Notes: generated by a model not told the origin, from the sequence alone. A DNA stretch of 64,000 nt from Rhodococcus sp. PAMC28707 (GCF_004795915.1 NZ_CP039253.1:3224001-3288000), one strand, 5' to 3'. Positions 52,569 through 61,865 are shown, counted from the stretch's first letter. A program made the numbers and translations.

Positions 52569-53765
52569 GTGACCACCGTGACCGAACCGATCAGCAACAC
52601 AGCAAACCTGTCCGCTATCACCGACGAGGAGATATTCCTCGGACACGTCGGTGGAAAGCTGTCCGTCGAACTGGCATCTCCACTCGAGACCCAGCGTGAC
52701 CTTTCCATCGCGTACACCCCCGGGGTAGCTCAGGTAAGTCGCGCTATCGCGGAAGATGCCGCGCTTGCCAAGCAATACACATGGACCGACCGACTCGTCG
52801 CTGTCATCTCCGACGGTTCGGCTGTTCTCGGACTCGGTGACATCGGCCCCCGCGCATCGCTTCCGGTCATGGAGGGTAAGGCGGCTCTGTTCAAAAAATT
52901 CGCCGGCCTGAACTCCATCCCGATCGTCATCGACACCCAGGACGTCGACGAGATCGTCGACACCATCGTTCGTCTGCGCCATAGCTTCGGTGCAGTCAAT
53001 CTCGAAGACATCTCGGCGCCGCGCTGCTTCGAAATCGAAAAGCGCGTCATCGACGCTCTGGACTGCCCGGTGATGCACGACGACCAACACGGCACCGCCA
53101 TCGTCGTTCTCGCTGCCCTGAACGGCGCGGCGAAGGTCCAGGGGCGCACCACTGCAGGGTTGAAGGTGGTCATCTCCGGTGCCGGGGCAGCAGGTGTCGC
53201 CTGCGCCAACATTCTTTTGGCGGCAGGCACTCCGGATGTCGTCGTGCTCGATTCCAAGGGGATCGTGTCAGCCGATCGCAGTGACTTGAACTCGGTGAAA
53301 ACAGACCTGGCCTCGCGGACCAATCCTCGCGGGCTGTCGGGAAGCGCTGCCGATGCGCTCGCTGGAGCCGACGTGTTTCTCGGAGTCTCCGCTGGACAGA
53401 TCGACGAGTCCTGCATCGCGTCGATGGCACCGGAGTCGATCGTATTCGCCCTCTCGAACCCGGATCCCGAGATTCACCCTGAGCGAGCGAGCCTCTACGC
53501 CGCGATCGTCGCGACAGGTCGCAGTGACTTCCCGAATCAGATCAACAATGTGCTCGCCTTCCCCGGCGTGTTCAAAGGCGCACTCGACGCCGGAGCACGC
53601 CGCATCACCGAAGGCATGAAACTCGCCGCTGCCGAGGCAATCCTCTCGGTTCTCGGCGATGAGTTGGCTGCGGACAAAATCGTGCCGAGCCCGCTCGACC
53701 CTCGCGTAGCCCCGGCCGTTGCGGACGCAGTTGCGGCAGCAGCGCGAGCCGAGGGTGTCGCGTAG
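52569..53765 (+). CDS. Malic enzyme, NAD(P)-dependent, short bacterial form
   Basis: Oxidative decarboxylation of malate to pyruvate. 398 residues from the GTG at 52569, with AGGAG at 52558-52563. Conserved parts: SIAYTPGVAQVSRAIAED, VAVISDGSAVLGLGDIGP, PVMEGKAALFKKFAGL, VNLEDISAPRCFEIE, MHDDQHGTAIVVLAAL, and the Rossmann motif VISGAGAAGVA. The cofactor cannot be told from the motif alone. A strong terminator follows. The gene links the TCA cycle to gluconeogenesis or NAD(P)H supply. Confidence 0.93.
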   Translation: MTTVTEPISNTANLSAITDEEIFLGHVGGKLSVELASPLETQRDLSIAYTPGVAQVSRAIAEDAALAKQYTWTDRLVAVISDGSAVLGLGDIGPRASLPVMEGKAALFKKFAGLNSIPIVIDTQDVDEIVDTIVRLRHSFGAVNLEDISAPRCFEIEKRVIDALDCPVMHDDQHGTAIVVLAALNGAAKVQGRTTAGLKVVISGAGAAGVACANILLAAGTPDVVVLDSKGIVSADRSDLNSVKTDLASRTNPRGLSGSAADALAGADVFLGVSAGQIDESCIASMAPESIVFALSNPDPEIHPERASLYAAIVATGRSDFPNQINNVLAFPGVFKGALDAGARRITEGMKLAAAEAILSVLGDELAADKIVPSPLDPRVAPAVADAVAAAARAEGVA

Positions 53766-53778
53766 GACCGAATAGAAG

Positions 53779-53826
53779 AAGCACCCCGGACCTTGCCTCA
53801 ACCAGGCATGGTGCGGGGTGCTTTTT
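53779..53826 (+). terminator. Rho-independent terminator after malic enzyme
   Basis: Stem AAGCACCCCG/CGGGGTGCTT (53779-53788 and 53814-53823) with an inner pairing TGCCT/AGGCA and T-run at 53822-53826. One of the two best terminators in the window. Confidence 0.93.
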
Positions 53827-53851
53827 CGTTCGTGTCCGAATCCCTCGTCAG

Positions 53852-54544
53852 CTAGACCTCGGCCACACGCGAAGGCATGCGCTTCAGCCGACCTGTACCC
53901 GGAACCGAAGCCCAGACGGCAAGGGCCAGCAGGCCGTCCACGATCAGGGTCAGCAACGCGACCAGGATCGCACCGACAAGCACCCGCCCGTAGTCGTAGA
54001 GGGCCAGGCCGTCGAAAATGTAGCGACCGAGCCCACCGAGGTTGACGTAGGCCGCAACGGTCGCGGTGGCGATGATCTGGAGCGTGGTGTTTCTGAGGCC
54101 ACCGATTATCAGCGGCAGCGCGTTGGGGACTTCGACGCGGAAGAGCACTTGCAGTTCGGTCATGCCCATGGCTCTGGCGGCATCCACCACATCGGCGTCG
54201 ACGTTCGCAATTCCGGAGTAGGTCCCGGCAAGGAGAGGTGGAATGCCGAGAAGAACCAGCGCGATGATCGGGGGCACCAGTCCAAGCCCGATGACCAGAA
54301 CCAGGAACACCAGAATGCCGAGTGTCGGTAGCGATCGGAGCGCATTGACGAGTCCGACGACGAGGGCTTCCCCTCTCCTGAGGTGTCCGATCAGCAGGCC
54401 GATGGGTATCGCGATGGCCGCCGAGATCACCACGGCGAGCAGGCTGTACCAGATGTGCTCGATGATGCGGGCGCCGATTCCGGTGGGCCCGGCCCAGTTT
54501 CCGGAGTCGAAGATGTAGGAAAAGGCCTCCGAGAACAAGTTCAT
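53852..54544 (-). CDS. Osmoprotectant (glycine betaine/choline-type) ABC permease, distal subunit
   Basis: 230 residues from the ATG at 54544, which overlaps the stop of the other permease gene. Six helices with the OpuCB/ProW-type signature ALRSLPTLGILVFLVLVIGLGLVPPIIALVLLGIPPLLAGTYSGI and EAA loop VVDAARAMGMTELQVLFRVEVPNALPLIIGG. Last gene of the four-gene operon from binding protein to permease. A longer frame upstream has no support. Confidence 0.9.
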   Translation of the reverse strand: MNLFSEAFSYIFDSGNWAGPTGIGARIIEHIWYSLLAVVISAAIAIPIGLLIGHLRRGEALVVGLVNALRSLPTLGILVFLVLVIGLGLVPPIIALVLLGIPPLLAGTYSGIANVDADVVDAARAMGMTELQVLFRVEVPNALPLIIGGLRNTTLQIIATATVAAYVNLGGLGRYIFDGLALYDYGRVLVGAILVALLTLIVDGLLALAVWASVPGTGRLKRMPSRVAEV

Positions 54545-55239
54545 GCCGACCCCTCCTCCGAGACTGTGGCCCTTGGCGAGATGGTGGCTTTCTTCTTCGA
54601 GGCCGAGTTGAGGCGAGTCCACGGTGTGAGCCAACGACCGAGTAGATACAGCACCGCATCGAATACGAGCGCCAGGAAGACGATGGAGATGATGCCGGCC
54701 ACTATCTGGTCCGGGTAGTCACGCTGATAGCCCTGGGTGAACAGTTGACCGAGGCCACCGATGCCGATCACCGAGCCGACCGACACCAGCGAAATATTCG
54801 TGACCGCCACGACCCTGACGTTCGCGATCAGCACCGGAAGCGACAGCGGCAACTCGACGGACACCGCGCGCCGAATCGGCGAGTAACCCATGGCCTCGGC
54901 AGAATCGACGACCGCGAACGGCACCGAGTCCAACGCTTCGGGAACGGCCCGAATCAGCAGAGCAATCGAGTACACCGCCAGCGCGATGACGACGTTGAGC
55001 GGATCGAGAATGGGGAGACCTACGATCGCTGGAATAGTGACGAACAGTGCCAGTGAGGGGATGGTGAAGGCAATGCTGGCCAGCGTCAGCGTGGTGCGCC
55101 GCACCCATCGTGTGTTCCGGATGAGCGTGCCGACGGGTATTGCAACGACCAGTCCGATGAGCAACGGAATAAGCGAAAGATAGAGGTGTGTCTTGGCGAG
55201 GCCGAGGACGACATCGAAGTTGTCGACCAGCCACTTCAC
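54541..55239 (-). CDS. Osmoprotectant ABC permease, proximal subunit
   Basis: 232 residues from the GTG at 55239, overlapping the ATPase stop (GTGA). Helices and motifs of the ProW/OpuCB family: LYLSLIPLLIGLVVAIPVGTLI, SIAFTIPSLALFVTIPAIVG, AMGYSPIRRAVSVELPLSLPVLIANVR and SVIGIGGLGQLFTQG. It pairs with the next permease as a heterodimer. The frame remains open upstream into the ATPase gene but that part is not real. Confidence 0.9.
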   Translation of the reverse strand: MKWLVDNFDVVLGLAKTHLYLSLIPLLIGLVVAIPVGTLIRNTRWVRRTTLTLASIAFTIPSLALFVTIPAIVGLPILDPLNVVIALAVYSIALLIRAVPEALDSVPFAVVDSAEAMGYSPIRRAVSVELPLSLPVLIANVRVVAVTNISLVSVGSVIGIGGLGQLFTQGYQRDYPDQIVAGIISIVFLALVFDAVLYLLGRWLTPWTRLNSASKKKATISPRATVSEEGSA

Positions 55240-56411
55240 TGCTTGTCGTCCTCGCTGTGTTGCCCCGACGCGTTGTGTTTGGAATCGAAGTGGTGGCGGT
55301 TTCGCTCTTCGTCCTCGGACTTGCGTTGCACAGCAAGGTTTTCGAGGATCTCTGCGGCGTCGACGCTTCCGACGGCTGCTCCGGTGTCGTCGACCGCGAC
55401 CCCGATTCCCGACGGCGACGAGATTGCCGAGTCGAGCGCTTGGCGCAGATCCCCACCTTGGGTGAACAGTGACCCGCCCGCTGCGGTGCTGTCCTCCAGC
55501 GGCCGCCCGTCGCGGACCTTCTCGACCCCGGTGACATCGATCCAACCGAGTGGACGACGTGACGAGTCCACAACGAGAACCCACTGCCCCTGGTCCAGGC
55601 GCAGTGACTTCACTTCGCTCTCGGTTGCAGTGTCGATCGAGTGCAGGGTGACCGACTGAGCCGACCTGAACGAGAGTCCCCGATAGCCACGATCGCGACC
55701 GACGAACGAGGCCACGAAGGAAGTGGCCGGTGCAGACAAGATGGTCTCCGGCTTGTCGTACTGCTGCAGTCTCCCATGGGGCCCGAAAACGGCAATGTGG
55801 TCGCCGAGACGGACGGCTTCGTCGATGTCGTGAGTGACGAACACGATGGTCTTCTTCAAGTCCGCTTGTAGGCGGAGCATTTCGGTTTGCAGGTCCTCGC
55901 GGACCACCGGATCGACAGCACTGAAAGGCTCGTCCATCAACAGGATCGGCGGATCCGCGGCCAGTGCCCGGGCTACACCGACTCTTTGCTGCTGGCCGCC
56001 GGACAACTGCGCCGGGTACCGAGAGGCAAAAGCTGGATCGAGGCCTACTCGTTCGAGAACACCCAATGCTGCCTTACGCGCGGCGCGCCTCGTGGCGCCA
56101 CGCAACACCGGCACGGTGGCGACGTTGTCCACGACCGTGCGGTGCGGCAGCAGGCCGGCGCTCTGAATGACATAACCGATGCCGCGCCGCAGTTTCACGG
56201 CGTCGGCGTCGGCGATGTTCTTGCCATCGACCGTGATCACTCCCGAAGTCGGAGTGATCATGCGATTGATCATCCGCATCGAGGTGGTCTTACCGCAGCC
56301 CGACGGCCCGACGAAGACCGTGAACGACTGGGGTTCGATCACCAGATCAAGCGAGTCGACGGCGGTCGTGCCATCCGGATATGTCTTGTTCACACTGTCG
56401 AAAGTGATCAC
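55236..56411 (-). CDS. Osmoprotectant ABC transporter ATPase with C-terminal CBS domains
   Basis: 391 residues. Walker A GPSGCGKTTSMRMINRM, GYVIQSAGLLPHRTVVDN, signature LSGGQQQRVGVARAL, Walker B ILLMDEPFSAVD, His switch FVTHDID. A CBS pair follows at about 255-360, as in OpuA/OpuC ATPases, where it senses ionic strength or c-di-AMP. A polar, His-rich tail ends the protein. Upstream lies the binding protein gene with 69 bases between. Confidence 0.92.
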   Translation of the reverse strand: MITFDSVNKTYPDGTTAVDSLDLVIEPQSFTVFVGPSGCGKTTSMRMINRMITPTSGVITVDGKNIADADAVKLRRGIGYVIQSAGLLPHRTVVDNVATVPVLRGATRRAARKAALGVLERVGLDPAFASRYPAQLSGGQQQRVGVARALAADPPILLMDEPFSAVDPVVREDLQTEMLRLQADLKKTIVFVTHDIDEAVRLGDHIAVFGPHGRLQQYDKPETILSAPATSFVASFVGRDRGYRGLSFRSAQSVTLHSIDTATESEVKSLRLDQGQWVLVVDSSRRPLGWIDVTGVEKVRDGRPLEDSTAAGGSLFTQGGDLRQALDSAISSPSGIGVAVDDTGAAVGSVDAAEILENLAVQRKSEDEERNRHHFDSKHNASGQHSEDDKQ

Positions 56412-56480
56412 TACAGGGGTGCCTCTCGTCGGTGCACCGGCAAACCGTCGGTGAAGTGCATTGCGTCGATAGACGAGTTA

Positions 56481-57428
56481 TCAGCTGATCGGCTTGTCCA
56501 GTCCCTTCTGCGCTACCCAGGCCTTCGCCGCCGCGGCCGGTTCGACTTTGGCGTCACCGGAAACAGAGGTGTTGAGGGCGATCAGTTCTTCGGTAGTGAT
56601 CTGCGCAGACACTGCGTCGAGGACCTTGGTGAGCTTGTCCGACTGCTTCGCGGTGTTGAGCACCGGAATGATGTTCTGTGCAGCGAAGTTGTTCTCCGGG
56701 TCCTCGAGTACCACGAGATCGTTCTGTGCGATCGCAGGCGAAGTGGTGAAGATATCGGCAGCAGTGACCTTGCCGGAGACCAGAGCTTCGACGGTCGCTG
56801 GGCCGCCCCCGTCGGAGATCGGAACGTAGTTTCCTGCCGCGATGTCGAGTCCGTATTTCGAACTCAACCCCGGTAGCCCACCGACGCGTTCCTGGAACTC
56901 GGGCGTGCCCGCGAAGGTGACGTCCGCGGAGAAGGGCGCTAGATCGCCGATCGTGGTCAACTTGCGTTCTGTGGCCGTCGAACGGCTGACGACGACGGCA
57001 TCCTTGTCCTCACCGGGTGCCTGAGCCGTCACGGCCAAGTCCGAACCGAGTGCGTCGGGCAGGGCCGCCAGAACATCCTCGGACGAAGTCGCCGTTGCCG
57101 ACTCGTCCAAGTACTGCAGGAGGTTGCCTGTGTAATCGGGGACCAGATCGATCGACCCGTCCTTGACTGCCGGTATGTAGGCTTCACGGCTGCCGATGTT
57201 GAATTTGGTACCCACATCGAAACCATTGGCGCGCAACGCTTCTGCGTAAATATTTGCCACCGTCTCGGACTCCGGGAAGTTGGCCGAGCCCACCACGATG
57301 GAGTTCGTGTCCCCGTTGCTCTCGCCGCCGCCACTGGACAGGGGATCGTCGTTGTTGCCGCATGCTGTCAGCGCGAGTGCCGAAATCGACAGTGCAGCGA
57401 GGACGCGTGTGGTTCGGGTGATGTTCAT
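56481..57428 (-). CDS. Osmoprotectant ABC transporter binding lipoprotein (OpuCC/OsmF type)
   Basis: 315 residues from the ATG at 57428 with GGAAGGACC upstream. Lipobox SALALTAC (Cys22). The mature part begins near SIVVGSANFPESETVANIYAEALRANGFDV, the hallmark of the QAT family, followed by VKDGSIDLVPDYTGNLLQYL. It should capture glycine betaine, choline, carnitine or a related osmolyte. First gene of the operon binding protein-ATPase-permease-permease. A related lipoprotein gene stands divergent, 181 bases away. Confidence 0.92.
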   Translation of the reverse strand: MNITRTTRVLAALSISALALTACGNNDDPLSSGGGESNGDTNSIVVGSANFPESETVANIYAEALRANGFDVGTKFNIGSREAYIPAVKDGSIDLVPDYTGNLLQYLDESATATSSEDVLAALPDALGSDLAVTAQAPGEDKDAVVVSRSTATERKLTTIGDLAPFSADVTFAGTPEFQERVGGLPGLSSKYGLDIAAGNYVPISDGGGPATVEALVSGKVTAADIFTTSPAIAQNDLVVLEDPENNFAAQNIIPVLNTAKQSDKLTKVLDAVSAQITTEELIALNTSVSGDAKVEPAAAAKAWVAQKGLDKPIS

Positions 57429-57609
57429 GTGGTCCTTCCATCGGTACCGGCGCGTCGACTGACCGGTTGTCTCGGCAGCTCGGGATGGTGATCCGAGCAA
57501 GTCTAGACATAGGGTTGCCCCGAAGAGCATCTCGTTGGCCTCAGTTCCCGTTGTGGTGGAACGATAAACCTTGCCACCGACATCGGCCGTGAACGGAGCT
57601 TGTGGAAAA

Positions 57610-58491
57610 GTGCGTGTGTCAGGCCTGCGGGTCGTAGTTCTAGCCCTCTTCTCGTGCGTCGCGATGTCGTGCGGGACAGCTGAGCAGCCATCCTCGACCC
57701 TCGTGGTGGGTTCCTCGGACACCGTGCAGGGTGAGCTGTTGGCGCAGATTTACGCCGGAGCGCTTCGCTCGACCGGAGCAGAGGTGCGCACCCAGTTGGA
57801 CGAGGGTGACCGCGGTGACCCCCTGGCTGCACTCGATCGAGGCGACGTAGACGTAGCGCCGGAGCTGATGGGCGAACTCCTCGACACGTTCGATTCGACG
57901 TCCGAGGCTACCGAAGCGGACGATGTGTTCGCCGACCTCAACAAGTCGCTTCCGCAGGGGTTGTCCGTCGCGGACTATGCCGCCGCCGAAGACGGTCTGG
58001 CACTGGTCATCGCTGATGTCAACCCTTTTCCGGGAGCCGAGACGATCACCGACATCGCGTCGAGGTGTTCACAGGCCACGGTATCGGTCACCGTCGCGAA
58101 CGCCGAAGCATTGAACAGAGTGCGGGATCGATACGGGTGCAGTTTTGCCTCGGTCCGGATCGAGGCCGACGAAGAGGCAGTCGTCGAAGCAGTAGAGGCG
58201 GGCGCGGTGACAGGGTCGGAGTTCGTGCCCGCCGGCGTCATTCGTACCGCGTCGTCAGGGCCGAGGGCCAAGGATCTGACCGCGCTCGACGACGACGAAG
58301 GCGCATTCCGGGCCCAGAACGTCGTACCACTCTTTCGAGACGGCGTGTTGAACGAGAACGAAATCAAAGCCTTCGGCGTGGTCGCCGGTGAATTGACGAC
58401 CGCGGACCTCGCCGACATGATCGGCGAGGTCCGAGAGGGTGCGAAACTAGACGAGGTCGCGACTCGTTGGCTCGGGGAACACAACCTCTGA
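57610..58491 (+). CDS. Second QAT-type substrate-binding lipoprotein, divergent from the transporter
   Basis: 293 residues from the GTG at 57610 (VRVSGLRVVVLALFSCVAMSCG, lipobox Cys22). It is related to the operon's binding protein (STLVVGSSDTVQGELLAQIYAGALRSTGAEV; RGDVDVAPELMGELLDTF) but diverged, and FVPAGVI replaces part of the ligand region. It could widen the osmolyte range, or be a regulator-like receptor. No permease follows. The 3' end overlaps the convergent esterase gene by 45 bases, and the two stop codons lie well inside each other's genes. Confidence 0.82.
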   Translation: MRVSGLRVVVLALFSCVAMSCGTAEQPSSTLVVGSSDTVQGELLAQIYAGALRSTGAEVRTQLDEGDRGDPLAALDRGDVDVAPELMGELLDTFDSTSEATEADDVFADLNKSLPQGLSVADYAAAEDGLALVIADVNPFPGAETITDIASRCSQATVSVTVANAEALNRVRDRYGCSFASVRIEADEEAVVEAVEAGAVTGSEFVPAGVIRTASSGPRAKDLTALDDDEGAFRAQNVVPLFRDGVLNENEIKAFGVVAGELTTADLADMIGEVREGAKLDEVATRWLGEHNL

Positions 58492-59385
58492 AGTCCGCAC
58501 TCTCGTGCCGAGCAATGCGCCCATATGGTGCACGGCATCAGCTGCCTCTCGCAGTATCGACGCCTGCAGATGCGCGACGTGCCACAACTTTTCGTATTCG
58601 ACATAGTCGACTTCGACGCCGGACAACAGGAGCTTGTCGTGAAAGGCGACGATCTGTGGATACAGCACCTCGGATGTTCCGACATGCATGACGATCGGCG
58701 GTAGCCCCGACAAATCCCCGTGCAGGGGAGCGAATCTCTGATCGAGTGGATCACCGCCGTGCAAATACGCATCGGCGGAGGAGAACGACCAAGCCGTATT
58801 GACGACCAAATCACGGTCGAACTGCGCGTCGCGAGCACCAGGGTCGACCCATGGGGAAATCAATCCGAGTGCGGCAGGCAGAATTCCGTCGTCCACGAGT
58901 CGACGAGCCGTAGCAACTGCCAGGCCACCCCCGGCCGAGTCGCCCGCAATCGCAACTCGATCAGCACTGAAGCCGTGCGAAGTCACCAACTCGCGGAAGG
59001 CGGCAACAGCGTCGTTCAATCCAGCGGGCAACGGATTTTCCGGTGCCAGTGAATAGTCGAGAACGTATACCGCGCTTGCTGACTCGCGAGCAAGGTGTGC
59101 CGCCAGCGAGCGGTGCGTAGCAATCGAACCGATGGTGTACGCGCCGCCGTGCAGGTAAAGCACTGCCGTCGTACGTTCCGTCGCGCCGACTGTGATGCGT
59201 TCTGCCTGGCGTCCGGCGAGGGTGAGCTTTTCGCTGACGGTTCCGTGCGGCAAGGTCTGCAGTGGAGATGCCGCTTCGAGAATTTTGCGTTGAACCGTGA
59301 ACGGCAAGCGCGCATTCAACGCCAAGCGATAGAACGGCTTCAACGATGCAGCGACAAGGGGGAGTGGCAGATAAAAGGACCTCAT
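58447..59385 (-). CDS. Alpha/beta-hydrolase esterase of the HSL/LipR type
   Basis: 312 residues. Oxyanion motif HGGAY (79-83, with Ala where HGGG is usual), nucleophile GDSAGG with Ser150, catalytic His in YEKLWHVAHLQ near 280, and an Asp in between. Hormone-sensitive-lipase family. In the mycobacterial mymA operon an esterase (LipR) follows the monooxygenase in a similar way. Here it is third after the monooxygenase and SDR, three bases after the SDR stop. The likely job is hydrolysis of an ester formed by the monooxygenase, by inference. Confidence 0.88.
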   Translation of the reverse strand: MRSFYLPLPLVAASLKPFYRLALNARLPFTVQRKILEAASPLQTLPHGTVSEKLTLAGRQAERITVGATERTTAVLYLHGGAYTIGSIATHRSLAAHLARESASAVYVLDYSLAPENPLPAGLNDAVAAFRELVTSHGFSADRVAIAGDSAGGGLAVATARRLVDDGILPAALGLISPWVDPGARDAQFDRDLVVNTAWSFSSADAYLHGGDPLDQRFAPLHGDLSGLPPIVMHVGTSEVLYPQIVAFHDKLLLSGVEVDYVEYEKLWHVAHLQASILREAADAVHHMGALLGTRVRTSEVVFPEPTSRDLV

Positions 59386-59388
59386 GCG

Positions 59389-60234
59389 CTAAATCTTTCG
59401 CGGCATGACGCGGGCTGACACCGTGGCGATGACCCTCTGATACTTCGAACCGGTCACCCGCTGCAGCAGATCGAGCGCGATTGCATCGGCGCCTATGAGC
59501 ACTCGGCCCTTCCCCTTCTCCACTCCCGCGAGAATGGTCTTGGCTGCCTTGTCGGGGGTGGTCTTTGCCAGCTTCGCATCGAAGAACTTCGCGACGGACG
59601 CTTGGTCGTAGTTCTCGGCGACGGTGGCGTTGCGCGCGATAGCGGTCTTGATGCCACCAGGGTGCACAACAGTCATCTTCACCGGAGCTTTCGAGATCAG
59701 CAGTTCTATCCGAAGTGCCTCGCTGAAACCGCGGACAGCGAATTTTGCGGCGTTGTATGCAGCTTGTGACGGCATTGCCAACAGCCCGAAGAGGCTCGAG
59801 ATGTTCACGATGTGTCCGTCGCCGGAAGCTTGGATATGGGGAAGAAATGCCTTGGTGCCGTTGACAACTCCCCAGAAATCGACATCTACGATGCGCTCGA
59901 TGTCCTTGAACGAGGAGCTCTCGACGTCGCCGTGGTAGGCGATGCCCGCATTGTTGTAGATCTGATTGATCTTCCCGAATCGGGTGGCAACCGCATCTGC
60001 GTAGTCGAGCACGGTCTCGCGCTGCGTGACGTCGAGGAAGTCGGACTTCACCTCGGCGCCGAGTGCCTCCGCCTGACGAACAGTCTCTTCGAGCCCGTTG
60101 ACGTCGACGTCCGAGAGTGCGAGCTTTGCGCCGCGCTGGGCAAGATTAAGGGCGAGCGCACGGCCGATCCCCGAACCGGCGCCGGTGACGACTGCTACCT
60201 TGCCGGTAAATCCGTTCGCTGACTTCGAACTCAC
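59389..60234 (-). CDS. Short-chain dehydrogenase/reductase (SadH-like)
   Basis: 281 residues from the GTG at 60234, overlapping the monooxygenase stop (GTGA). Cofactor motif TGAGSGIG (17-24), NNAG at 94-97, catalytic Ser147, Tyr160 and Lys164. Asp at 42 in LSDVDV points to NAD preference. It resembles the SDR of the mymA operon (Rv3085, sadH). Likely oxidises or forms the alcohol/ketone substrate of the monooxygenase. Confidence 0.9.
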   Translation of the reverse strand: MSSKSANGFTGKVAVVTGAGSGIGRALALNLAQRGAKLALSDVDVNGLEETVRQAEALGAEVKSDFLDVTQRETVLDYADAVATRFGKINQIYNNAGIAYHGDVESSSFKDIERIVDVDFWGVVNGTKAFLPHIQASGDGHIVNISSLFGLLAMPSQAAYNAAKFAVRGFSEALRIELLISKAPVKMTVVHPGGIKTAIARNATVAENYDQASVAKFFDAKLAKTTPDKAAKTILAGVEKGKGRVLIGADAIALDLLQRVTGSKYQRVIATVSARVMPRKI

Positions 60235-61796
60235 TGTGTCACTACCTTGGTGTCGGTGCCGGCAAGGGTGCTGCCGAGAGGGCTGGGAAGGTCGGATGCT
60301 GCAGTACTGCGGTACGCAGCGAGGTCGAACTTTCTGGTGATCTTTCGGAATCGAAAAGTGAAGTCCGGCCACAGAGTGGTGTTGTTGCCATGTTTGTCCA
60401 GGTACCAGCTGGCACAACCCCCGTTCATCCAGACACTGTCGGCCATTCGATTCTGAAGATCAGCGTTGTAGTCGTCCTGGACGTCCTTTCGAACCTCGAT
60501 GACACCGATGTCGTGCTTGTCGATCGTGTCGATGGCGTCGATGACGTAGTTGAGCTGTGATTCGATCATGAAGACCATCGACGTGTGTCCCAAACCGGTA
60601 TTCGGGCCTACGAGAAAGAACATGTTGGGGAAGTTCGAGATGGCCGCGCCCTTGTACCCTTGCTGACCTTCCTTTTCGAAGGTCTGCGCGAGCGACTCAC
60701 CGTTCTTGCCGTAGATGCCCTGGTAAGCAGGCGAATCCGTGACATGGAAACCGGTGGCCACGATCAGCGCGTCGATCGGGCGTTCGGTTCCGTCCGCGCT
60801 GACGATCGAGTGGGCGCGAACCTCGCGGATGCCGTCGGCGACGAGGTCGACGTGTCCACGGTCCAGAGCGGGGTAATACGTATTGGAGATGAGCATGCGC
60901 TTGCATCCGATACGGAAGTTCGGCGTCACCTTCCTACGCAACGACTTGTCCTTGATGCCCTTGACGATCTGTCGCCGCGCCACCAACTCCAAAATTTTCA
61001 TCAGCTTCGGCTGCTTGGCCAGGCCGAGGACCTGAGTCTCGCGAGCTGCGTAGATTCCGGTGCGCGAGAGGCGCTGGAATCCGGGAATGTGCTTGAACGC
61101 GAAGCGCTCGAACCGCGTGTACGGACGGTCCGCGCGAGGAAGAATCCAGGGCGCGGTTCGCTGATAGACGTCGAGATGCGACACCGTATCCGCGATCGCA
61201 GGGACAATCTGAATGGCGGAAGCGCCGGTTCCGATGACCGCGACGCGTTTGCCGTCGAGCTTCGCGTCGTGATTCCACTGTGCCGAATGGAAAATTTCAC
61301 CCTCGAAGCCTTCGATTCCCTTTATGGGTGGAAGGTTCGGCTCGCACAGTGCGCCGACGGCAGTGACGACGATCTTTGCCGAATATTCGCCGGTGCTGGC
61401 GCTGATGTCCCACCGTGAAGTGTCTGCATTCCACCGGACCGAGGTGACGTCCGAACCGAATACATGTCGGTCCATGACGCCGTACTTGCGAGCGACCGAT
61501 TCGATGTACTTCTGGATTTCGGGTTGTGTGGAGAACGAGCGAGTCCACGCCGGGTTCAGAGCGAACGAGTACGAGTAAAGGTGCGAGGGAACATCGCATG
61601 CAGCTCCCGGGTAAGTGTTGTCGCGCCACGTCCCACCGACGTCGCTTCCGCGCTCGAGGACGAGAAAGTTCCTCTTGCCCTCCTGCGTCAGCTTGATCGC
61701 AGCCCCCAGGCCTGCGAACCCGCTACCGATGATGACAGTGTCGACCTGACGCGGTGTGCTCACGCGCGCCGAAGTGTCCGTTACCGAGAGACTCAT
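60231..61796 (-). CDS. Baeyer-Villiger-type flavin monooxygenase (MymA-like)
   Basis: 521 residues from the ATG at 61796. FAD motif GSGFAGLG (24-31), NADPH motif GTGASAIQ (189-196), and between them the fingerprint FEGEIFHSAQW (164-174), which matches FxGxxxHxxxW of Baeyer-Villiger enzymes. GGTWRDNTYPGAACDVPSHLYSYSF is also characteristic. It inserts oxygen into ketones or sulfides using NADPH. M. tuberculosis MymA (Rv3083) leads a comparable operon for envelope lipids. Divergent from a TetR gene; a perfect inverted repeat lies between them. Confidence 0.92.
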   Translation of the reverse strand: MSLSVTDTSARVSTPRQVDTVIIGSGFAGLGAAIKLTQEGKRNFLVLERGSDVGGTWRDNTYPGAACDVPSHLYSYSFALNPAWTRSFSTQPEIQKYIESVARKYGVMDRHVFGSDVTSVRWNADTSRWDISASTGEYSAKIVVTAVGALCEPNLPPIKGIEGFEGEIFHSAQWNHDAKLDGKRVAVIGTGASAIQIVPAIADTVSHLDVYQRTAPWILPRADRPYTRFERFAFKHIPGFQRLSRTGIYAARETQVLGLAKQPKLMKILELVARRQIVKGIKDKSLRRKVTPNFRIGCKRMLISNTYYPALDRGHVDLVADGIREVRAHSIVSADGTERPIDALIVATGFHVTDSPAYQGIYGKNGESLAQTFEKEGQQGYKGAAISNFPNMFFLVGPNTGLGHTSMVFMIESQLNYVIDAIDTIDKHDIGVIEVRKDVQDDYNADLQNRMADSVWMNGGCASWYLDKHGNNTTLWPDFTFRFRKITRKFDLAAYRSTAASDLPSPLGSTLAGTDTKVVTQ

Positions 61797-61828
61797 GTAA
61801 GCGAGCGTAGAAGCTTGTTGAGTGTGAG

Positions 61829-61849
61829 TCAACAGTTATTGACTGTTGA
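61829..61849. promoter_or_regulatory. Palindromic operator candidate between the monooxygenase and TetR genes
   Basis: TCAACAGT at 61829-61836 and ACTGTTGA at 61842-61849, perfect eight-base arms with spacer TATTG. An overlapping weaker TTGAG...AGTCAA lies at about 61817-61832. Size and position fit the site of the adjacent TetR protein controlling both directions. Confidence 0.75.
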
Positions 61850-61865
61850 TCAGTAGGCTGATGTG

